A program made the translations under genes and the position numbers. 13,571 bases of DNA from Chitinophagaceae bacterium UBA2791 (GTDB lineage: Bacteria > Bacteroidota > Bacteroidia > Chitinophagales > Chitinophagaceae), in the NCBI GenBank assembly GCA_002352105.1, contig DEHV01000067.1:24095-37665 (forward strand), read 5' to 3'. Position 1 is the stretch's first letter, and the number at the start of each line of letters is the position of its first letter. Of the stretch, positions 7,951 to 13,571 are shown in pieces. The notes beneath the pieces were generated by a model, which was not told the origin of the DNA, did no database searches, and saw only the letters and a program-made list of their open reading frames with translations.

Positions 7951-7985
7951 ATTTATAATCTCCGATAAATTCGGGGATTATAAAT
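7951..7985. promoter_or_regulatory. 35-bp near-perfect palindrome, candidate operator between permease and kinase
   Basis: The outer arms ATTTATAATC (7951-7960) and GATTATAAAT (7976-7985) are perfectly complementary. They enclose CCGA (7962-7965) and TCGG (7971-7974) around a TAAAT centre, with a single T/G mismatch at 7961/7975, giving 14 matched pairs of 15. It lies about 61 bases before the kinase ATG and 70 bases before the permease ATG, in the only spacer these divergent genes share. No poly-T tract follows either arm, so it is not a standard terminator. A dimeric repressor or activator site is the most natural reading; the regulator is not in the window. Confidence 0.7.
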
Positions 7986-8046
7986 CAGTATTCCTTTTTT
8001 TTCCGGTAATTTTCAGTCGCAATCTTTAAAATTTAATACTATCCGG

Positions 8047-9108
8047 ATGCTGGAAAAGGTTTTAGCGCAATATGGAATCGATCCCTCGAACGTGGAAGTG
8101 AAGCCCCATGGCAGCGGCCTGATCAATAATACCTGGAAGGTCTGTGGGCGCCCCGATTATATTTTACAAAGGATTAACCAACAAGTATTTAAAATCCCGG
8201 AGCATATTGCCGAGAACATCGCCAGGATCGGCGAATTCCTGCAAAATGCCCACCCCGACTACCTGTTTGTTTCGGCGGAGAAAACGCTCGACGGTAAAGA
8301 AATGGTAGTGATGGATAATCATTATTTCCGGCTTACTCCTTATGTGCCGGGCTCTCATACCATCGATGTCGCCGACAATCCCCAACAGGCTTTCGAAGCG
8401 GCCAAACAATTTGGGCTGTTTACCCGCAAGCTTTCGGATTTCCCCGCCGAATCGCTTAAAACCACCATTCCCGGCTTCCACGATCTTGCGCTACGGTACC
8501 GCCAGTTTGACGAGGCCTGCAAACAGGCAAGCCCCGAGCGTCTCAACATAGCGGCAGACGCTATTTCCTTTATCCGGGAACATGAGCATATCGTTACCCA
8601 GTTTAACGCCATACCATCTATAAAAGGTTTCAAGCTGCGCGTTACCCATCACGACACCAAGATCAGCAATGTACTTTTCGACGATCGCGAAAAAGGGTTA
8701 TGCGTGATCGACCTGGACACCGTCATGCCGGGGTATTTCCTGAGCGATGTGGGAGACATGATGCGCACCTATTTATCGGCAGTGAGCGAAGAGGAAACCG
8801 ATTTCAGCAAGATCAACGTGAGAGAGGAATATTTCAATGCCATTTTACAGGGATATCTCCAGGAAATGTCCGGAGAACTGAGCGGAGTGGAAATAGATCA
8901 TTTTGTCTATGCCGGCAAGATGATCATCTACATGCAGGCGGTAAGGTTCCTGGCCGACTATCTCAACAATGATATCTACTACGGCGCGTCTTATGAGCTT
9001 CATAATTTCAACAGGGGCGTTAACCAGATCACCTTGTTGCAACGGTTAATGGACAAAGAAAAAGAATTTTCAAAGCTTCAGGCCGGTTTCCGGCTTTCCA
9101 CAATTTGA
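8047..9108 (+). CDS. Aminoglycoside-phosphotransferase-fold sugar kinase, N-acetylhexosamine 1-kinase (NahK)-like
   Basis: This cytoplasmic kinase of 353 residues probably phosphorylates a free hexosamine or hexose at C1 using ATP. The Brenner motif 'THHDTKISNVLFD' (residues 200-212, catalytic Asp203) and the metal-binding 'LCVIDLDTVMPGYFLSDVGD' (Asp222/Asp224) match Bifidobacterium NahK closely, including 'VIDLDTVMPG', which distinguishes NahK-like enzymes from true aminoglycoside kinases. The N-lobe has a glycine-containing loop 'PHGSGLINNTWKV' and 'YILQRIN' as the probable ATP-binding lysine-equivalent strand. It reads divergently from the sugar permease, which fits import followed by phosphorylation. 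The start ATG is 6 bases after an AT-rich leader with no Shine-Dalgarno sequence. A GlcNAc/GalNAc 1-kinase is the best guess; anomeric MurNAc/GlcNAc kinase (AmgK-like) or another hexose kinase are alternatives. Confidence 0.87.
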   Translation: MLEKVLAQYGIDPSNVEVKPHGSGLINNTWKVCGRPDYILQRINQQVFKIPEHIAENIARIGEFLQNAHPDYLFVSAEKTLDGKEMVVMDNHYFRLTPYVPGSHTIDVADNPQQAFEAAKQFGLFTRKLSDFPAESLKTTIPGFHDLALRYRQFDEACKQASPERLNIAADAISFIREHEHIVTQFNAIPSIKGFKLRVTHHDTKISNVLFDDREKGLCVIDLDTVMPGYFLSDVGDMMRTYLSAVSEEETDFSKINVREEYFNAILQGYLQEMSGELSGVEIDHFVYAGKMIIYMQAVRFLADYLNNDIYYGASYELHNFNRGVNQITLLQRLMDKEKEFSKLQAGFRLSTI

Positions 9109-9145
9109 TAGCATGCCGCGCAGCAAAGCTTTGCCGGCTATTCAC

Positions 9146-9170
9146 AAAAATCCCCGGCAAAAGCCGGGGA
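9146..9170 (-). terminator. Rho-independent terminator, best read on the minus strand
   Basis: An 8-bp GC-rich stem (TCCCCGGC at 9151-9158, GCCGGGGA at 9163-9170) has an AAAA loop. Five A precede it on the plus strand, giving a UUUUU tail for minus-strand transcripts arriving from the kelch lipoprotein gene, whose stop lies about 213 bases away. In the plus direction it lies 42 bases after the kinase stop and lacks a good U-tract, but may still slow transcription there. No gene is visible between 9171 and 9383. Confidence 0.75.
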
Positions 9171-9383
9171 AGATCGTTTAATAAAAATCTGTTAGTTAGT
9201 TTAAACCGGGAGGATCTGTTCAACGGGTAAAGAGGTAAAGCCAATAGCCCGGCAAATATGATCCTTTTTTATACCCCCTGTTCGAAAACAGAATGGAAAT
9301 ATAAAGATTTGATCAATAATATGTACGAATAGTTAATAGGAAACACTTAGAGCAGAACGCTGATCATGGGAAAAAACCGCAGG

Positions 9384-10748
9384 CTATACTCGCGTTTTCT
9401 CAATTACCCAGCAGTCGTTGTGCATATTGCCGCAGACAATGACCAGTTGATCGTTATAGACGGCAAGCCCGGAAGCATGTCTTGCTTCAAAATCAGGAGG
9501 GGCATCAAACCTTGTCCATTCCCCATCTTTTGACATATGCCATATATCTGCCAGATTAGCTGCGTTGGTCCCGGCAACCATCCACAATTTATTGTCCCAT
9601 ACGCAAACATTCGCGTACTGGCGGCCAATCCAAGGGGCATCCTGTTCACGCGTCCAGGTGATGCCGTCAGGACTGCTGTAAACATGATTTGTCCAACGCC
9701 GGGCATCATCAGGATGACCATAATATCCGCCTCCGATCACCCATAATTTATTTGTGAAAGAAACAACAGCGCCCGAAATATTTTTACCTAAAAAATCAAG
9801 ATCCCGTGCGATTTGACGCCAATCGACGCCATTAGCGCTCGACCATACGTCGGTCAGTCCCGCATCCGGGCCTAAATCGGCCTGACCGCCCAAAACAAAC
9901 AATTGGTCATTGTGCGCGCAAGCTCCGTATAATAATCTCGACCCCACCGTTTCCCCGAGGTCTTCGTTTACGCAGACAAAATTTATTCCGTCCCTGCTTC
10001 GCCAGACATCAAAGACATCGTGAAGATGATCGCCTCCGAAAACATACAGATCCCCGTTAATCTTGCCTATGCCGAAAGTATGCCTTGGATGCCAGGGAGC
10101 ATCCGGCATCTTTTCCCAAACCGATAGGTCTCCCGCGCTTCGATACACATCATTAAATGAGTCTTCCAACCAACCATTCCAGCCTCCATATGAATAAAGA
10201 TGATCGCCCATCTGAATTGCCATATTACCATCCCTCAAAAAATCGGTAACCCGACTGCTTCTCTTGCTCATGGTATAAACAGTCGGGCCATCCGTTGTAA
10301 AATGCCAACTGTAATCGATCTTTTTACGGGTAACCGGCTGGCCTCTGTGAAAGGCAAAAACCCATGCGGAAACGGTGGCGATATAGGTACTATACGGTTC
10401 GAGACTGGCAGATGGCAAAAAGACAATGGAGGTATCTGTGATGTCTTCCATGCCCTGAACAATATTGCCGTCTTTGCGAAGCGTGAAGTCGATATACCTG
10501 ATCTTAAACGCCTTGGCGCTTTTATTACGGGATATCCTTATCTTACTCTCAGGATCGGTACGCTCATCACCATCTGAAGGCGTAATGATCAGTTCGGCAG
10601 GAGGCTCCATCGAAGGGATGGCGGGAGCAGTTGAGGAGGGTGCATCAACATTTTTCCGGCAGCCCGTCATCATGACCGCGACCAGTAAAATCATACAAAA
10701 ATGCGGGGAAAGAAGTCCCGCAAAAGATCTATCTGCATTAACCATCAT
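9384..10748 (-). CDS. Kelch-like beta-propeller lipoprotein with N-terminal Big_5 (Ig-like) domain
   Basis: With the ATG at 10746-10748 the protein has 454 residues and a lipoprotein signal with lipobox 'VMMTGC', the lipidated Cys being residue 30. A Ser/Pro/Ala-rich linker leads to an Ig-like domain of the Big_5 type (about residues 50-155), ending with the diagnostic 'LEPYSTYIATV' and 'YSWHFTT'. The remainder is a propeller of five or six kelch-type repeats with recurring 'GDLYVFGG', 'DQLFVLGG', 'KLWVIGG' and 'VW-S-DG--W' units. No catalytic residues of galactose oxidase can be recognised, so binding or scaffolding is likelier than catalysis. An upstream ATG (10805) would give a 473-residue form with an unusually long 48-residue signal; the purine-rich 'AGAAAAAGA' before 10748 supports the shorter one. 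It lies downstream of the flippase on the same strand after about 118 bases. Confidence 0.87.
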   Translation of the reverse strand: MMVNADRSFAGLLSPHFCMILLVAVMMTGCRKNVDAPSSTAPAIPSMEPPAELIITPSDGDERTDPESKIRISRNKSAKAFKIRYIDFTLRKDGNIVQGMEDITDTSIVFLPSASLEPYSTYIATVSAWVFAFHRGQPVTRKKIDYSWHFTTDGPTVYTMSKRSSRVTDFLRDGNMAIQMGDHLYSYGGWNGWLEDSFNDVYRSAGDLSVWEKMPDAPWHPRHTFGIGKINGDLYVFGGDHLHDVFDVWRSRDGINFVCVNEDLGETVGSRLLYGACAHNDQLFVLGGQADLGPDAGLTDVWSSANGVDWRQIARDLDFLGKNISGAVVSFTNKLWVIGGGYYGHPDDARRWTNHVYSSPDGITWTREQDAPWIGRQYANVCVWDNKLWMVAGTNAANLADIWHMSKDGEWTRFDAPPDFEARHASGLAVYNDQLVIVCGNMHNDCWVIEKTRV

Positions 10749-10866
10749 ATTCTTTTTCTGATCAAACAACACGGGGTTAAAGAGAAACCTTTTGCCATAG
10801 ATCATACAGGCTCTCTTAACATCCTACTGATATGCTAACACCTACAGCGGGATAATATTATATCGC

Positions 10867-12333
10867 CTATATATTGGTTCCTTTATTCCTGGCAACAAAA
10901 CCTGTGCCTTTTATGAGCGAGAGCGCTTTTTTATATTCAATAGAAAATAAAAAATACAAAAACACTAAAACGAGCGCCGCCAGACCGAGCAATTGTAGGA
11001 CAAGATTCAGATACATGCTTTCCGCTAAGGGAAAATGAACGGCCATCAGGGAAAGGAGAAAGAAAAAGACAAATACGAACCCGTCTTTGAAGTAAGCAAA
11101 GGGAATGTTATAATATTTCCGCGACAACCAATACCCTACGACGACGATCAGCAAATGACCGATCAAGGAAGCTGAAGTGGCTCCGTATTGAAGATAACGA
11201 TGGGTAAAAACAATATTCAGGACCAATACGGCGGCGAATCCGACGAATAAACTAAAGGCGCTTAAAAAAGATTTTTTTGCGTACACCGTTCCCAGATTGC
11301 TGAAATTAATAAGGCTTAAGGGAATTGCGGCAAACAATAACAAGGGCGTAACTTTTTCTGCGCCTGCATATTTTGCGCCGCCCAGGAACTGGATGATCAA
11401 TGGAGAAGAGATACTTATAGCGCAGGCGACCACCGCGATAGCAAAAGTATAGGCGCTCTGCAGGCGGGCAAAAAAAGCAGGCGCCCCTTTCTTATTCCAG
11501 ATACTGAAGGCCATGGGTCCGAAAGCCATGTCAAAGGCCGTAGTTACCAAAGAGATCAGGGTTGCGATCCGTACAGAGAAATTATACAATCCATATGCTT
11601 CATCGTCAAGGAAGCGGGTAAGAAAAACCCTGTCGAGATAGGTTCTGGATGATCCGAAAAGAAAAACCAACATCCAGGGAAAGCCATATTTCAGCAATGA
11701 GATCATCAAGGGCCGGTTAAAATAAAACCTGAGATAACCGGACGCGAGAAAGATGGAAACCAGCGCAACTACAAACTGGCTCCAGAACAATACTTGGAAT
11801 ACGTAGATAAAGCTAACCTTGCGGGCGAATATCAGTGGGATCAATAACAGCAGCACGGCGCCCCCCGAATTGATCAGGAATTTTGTTTTTTCGCGCTTCC
11901 ATTTAAACCAGCTTAAAAAAAATCCGTTCAACGCCACGGCCGGAACGCTTAACAACGCATAAGGCGCGGCGCCGCGATAATCCTGCGGAATATCCAATAT
12001 ATTCAATAACACAGAAGGAAATAATGAAAATACCGCAATGCATAGCAGGCTCAGCGCGAGAATGAAATAAAATGCAGAGGAAAACAGGCTTTGGTGATAT
12101 TTTTTATCTTCCGAATCATAAAAATATCTCGCTACAGCGCTGTCCAGGCCCAATATCAATAAGCCTCCGACAAAATTATAAAAGATAACATAGTTAGAAT
12201 AATACCCGAACTCGCTGACCGTAAGCGCATGGGCAATGATCGGCAGGATGATGATCTGGAGGAATCTGGAAACTCCATATCCGATTCCATATACCAGGGA
12301 ATCTTTTCCTAAACTTTTTATCCATCCTCCCAT
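10867..12333 (-). CDS. Wzx-type polysaccharide/oligosaccharide flippase
   Basis: This 488-residue inner-membrane protein has about 14 hydrophobic segments spread over its full length. The opening 'SLGKDSLVYGIGYGVSRFLQIIILPIIAHALTVSEFGYYS' (two adjoining blocks) is the typical first helix-loop-helix of the MVF/PST (MATE-like) polysaccharide flippase family. Amphipathic loops, such as 'WFKWKREKTKF' and 'GSSRTYLDRVFLTRFLDDEAYGLYNFSVRI', are also usual for Wzx proteins. It would move undecaprenyl-linked repeat units across the inner membrane in O-antigen, capsule or exopolysaccharide assembly. Its ATG overlaps the stop of the upstream glycosyltransferase by one base (TGATG), indicating translational coupling. 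No Wzy polymerase or priming transferase is in the window; they should lie beyond the right edge if present. Confidence 0.93.
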   Translation of the reverse strand: MGGWIKSLGKDSLVYGIGYGVSRFLQIIILPIIAHALTVSEFGYYSNYVIFYNFVGGLLILGLDSAVARYFYDSEDKKYHQSLFSSAFYFILALSLLCIAVFSLFPSVLLNILDIPQDYRGAAPYALLSVPAVALNGFFLSWFKWKREKTKFLINSGGAVLLLLIPLIFARKVSFIYVFQVLFWSQFVVALVSIFLASGYLRFYFNRPLMISLLKYGFPWMLVFLFGSSRTYLDRVFLTRFLDDEAYGLYNFSVRIATLISLVTTAFDMAFGPMAFSIWNKKGAPAFFARLQSAYTFAIAVVACAISISSPLIIQFLGGAKYAGAEKVTPLLLFAAIPLSLINFSNLGTVYAKKSFLSAFSLFVGFAAVLVLNIVFTHRYLQYGATSASLIGHLLIVVVGYWLSRKYYNIPFAYFKDGFVFVFFFLLSLMAVHFPLAESMYLNLVLQLLGLAALVLVFLYFLFSIEYKKALSLIKGTGFVARNKGTNI

Positions 12334-13571
12334 CAGTTCAGTTTAAAAATATCTTTTAGATCATTCTTAAAATTATTGATATAGATCCCGGATCCCGACT
12401 TTATGGAGTGGAATTCGAGCGCCCATTTCAACGAAAGCGCCCCCTGCCGCCGGCATTTTTCTCTATCAAAATAGAACTCGGCGATCAGATCGGCGATTTG
12501 CGCAGGCTCCCGGGCAGAAACAATCGGATGCCAGGGATATAACTGTTTCATCACATCCTCGTTTACATAACAAAAAACCGGCTTTTGGCAGGCCATCCCT
12601 TCGACAACAATAGAACCAAACCACCCTGTGGCAAACTCATCGGCAACGATATCCGATACCGAATAGAAGTTAACCAGTTCCTTACGGGGGAATCCCTCGG
12701 GACTGGGCGGCTTAAGCCAAACAATATTGTTTTCAATGCCAAGGTCCTGAATGATCTTTTTTGCCTTGGGGATATCGGGAGAAGAGACGCGATCGGGCAT
12801 GGCAATACAAACGTCCGTCGCCTTATATTTGTCTATGAATATAGCCAATCCCTTTAATAAATTATCATTGCCCTTCCATTGGCCCGAATGGACGCTGGCC
12901 ACTGATTCATCCAGGTTTATTCTTGAGGGATGGAAGATGATAAACTTATAAGGAGCCAGCAGGCCCCTGTTATAAGCGTCAATCTCATTAAGCGCGTTCT
13001 CATTAAAAGCAATAAGATCCGTATTCATCAGAATAGGGAAATAACAATTACTGATCCGTTCAGGCGCCACTTTCAATTCCTGCAACGCATTAGCGAAAGG
13101 GAAAAACGGCTGGCAAAGAATCTTTGTGCAGTTCCTTATACCTCTTCGCTGCAGCCAGCCAAAATACTCCCATTTTGCCCTATCCGCCAGGTTTTTAAAG
13201 TTGTGACGGAATTTCGATGGAAAAGGCAACTGCGTAAGATCGCCGCCGGTGGCATAAAAAAGCGTTTTCGTCTTAAGAAAAGGAGACAACATTACGCCAA
13301 ACTCGGACAAAAACACAATATCATACTTGTTCAACTCATTGATAAACGTTCTGTCCAGCCGCTTAAAAAAAGGCACCGGATCCCATTTTTCTGAAAAATG
13401 TATCCAATCGGGATAGTTGTCTTTTAACCGGGGATCGTCGCTTTCAGGCCTGTTCTGCATATCTGCTTTATGATTCAAATAAAGGTGAGCGTCTATCCCC
13501 ATAACGCTTCTCAACGCCTTTGCCAGCGTATAAAAATTATTGCAGATATTCCCGTAGAACGCTATTCTCAT
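12333..13571 (-). CDS. GT-B fold glycosyltransferase (GT4-like) of a surface polysaccharide cluster
   Basis: This 412-residue cytoplasmic enzyme probably adds one sugar of a lipid-linked repeat unit. The N-terminal Rossmann domain starts 'MRIAFYGNICNNFYTLAKAL', a convincing true start although it coincides with the window edge. 'FYATGGDLTQLPFPSK' (about 105-120) fits the acceptor-side loop of this group. The C-terminal donor domain has 'FHPSR' (213-217), 'KGNDNLL' (233-239) and 'GWFGSIVVEGMACQKPVF' (316-333). Arg217, Lys233 and Glu324 match the donor phosphate/ribose residues of GT4 enzymes. The first Glu of the canonical E-x7-E pair is replaced by Gly316, a variation found in related groups. 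The gene ends in the TGATG overlap with the flippase gene, so the two belong to one operon. Donor and acceptor are unknown. Confidence 0.88.
   Translation of the reverse strand: MRIAFYGNICNNFYTLAKALRSVMGIDAHLYLNHKADMQNRPESDDPRLKDNYPDWIHFSEKWDPVPFFKRLDRTFINELNKYDIVFLSEFGVMLSPFLKTKTLFYATGGDLTQLPFPSKFRHNFKNLADRAKWEYFGWLQRRGIRNCTKILCQPFFPFANALQELKVAPERISNCYFPILMNTDLIAFNENALNEIDAYNRGLLAPYKFIIFHPSRINLDESVASVHSGQWKGNDNLLKGLAIFIDKYKATDVCIAMPDRVSSPDIPKAKKIIQDLGIENNIVWLKPPSPEGFPRKELVNFYSVSDIVADEFATGWFGSIVVEGMACQKPVFCYVNEDVMKQLYPWHPIVSAREPAQIADLIAEFYFDREKCRRQGALSLKWALEFHSIKSGSGIYINNFKNDLKDIFKLN

Noticed and set aside
7937..7959. TTGCAC and TATAAT resembling a sigma-70 promoter before the kinase
   Set aside because: The spacing is only 11 bases, and Bacteroidota primary promoters use a different -7/-33 pattern. 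TATAAT is part of the palindrome arm.
9123..9134. Perfect 12-base palindrome GCAAAGCTTTGC after the kinase gene
   Set aside because: It is short enough to occur by chance, has no spacer or partner site, and lies at a gene end next to a better terminator.
9278..9291. Small hairpin CTGTT-CGAA-AACAG downstream of the kelch gene
   Set aside because: A five-pair stem without an adjoining T-tract in either direction gives no support for a function.

Overview
The window looks like chromosomal DNA of a member of the Bacteroidota, most likely of the Chitinophagaceae/Sphingobacteria type. This is inferred from the gene content: a DUF6157 protein, a FucP/NagP-type sugar permease, a periplasmic glycosylasparaginase with a Tat signal, a '(V)GLQGDTVKGYI' outer-membrane protein and a Big_5/kelch lipoprotein. 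The AT-rich leaders without clear Shine-Dalgarno sequences fit too. I see no RNA gene, insertion sequence, CRISPR array or phage gene. All protein assignments come from reading the sequence against remembered families; no search was run.

Layout. (1) 1-978, plus strand: the C-terminal part of a large protein, probably a GH20-like glycoside hydrolase, cut by the left edge. (2) 1043-3455, minus strand: a glycosylasparaginase with a complete catalytic set, followed by an outer-membrane beta-barrel protein that starts with GTG. (3) 3713-5134, minus strand: a likely three-gene unit encoding a VOC/glyoxalase-fold protein, a small membrane ICMT/PEMT-type methyltransferase and a DUF6157 protein. (4) 5135-5502: a 368-base non-coding divergent spacer rich in short GC inverted repeats. 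(5) 5503-6498, plus strand: an aldo-keto reductase very like E. coli Gpr/YghZ, ending at a perfect 15-bp bidirectional terminator. (6) 6591-9108: a divergent pair, a FucP/NagP-type MFS sugar symporter (minus) and an NahK-like sugar 1-kinase (plus). The spacer between them carries a striking near-perfect 35-bp palindrome at about equal distance from both starts. (7) 9384-13571, minus strand: the downstream end of a surface-polysaccharide cluster, with a GT-B glycosyltransferase, a Wzx-type flippase coupled to it through a TGATG overlap, and a kelch-propeller lipoprotein.

How the parts may work together. The GH20-like hydrolase, glycosylasparaginase, NagP-like permease and NahK-like kinase can be read as a scattered set for amino-sugar or N-glycan salvage: trimming N-acetylhexosamine, splitting GlcNAc-Asn, importing the sugar and phosphorylating it at C1. 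This is inference; the genes are not one operon and substrate specificity cannot be read from sequence alone. The right-hand genes form a separate module for building and exporting a surface glycan. The most testable new item is the palindrome between permease and kinase, a candidate operator for an amino-sugar or hexose regulator.
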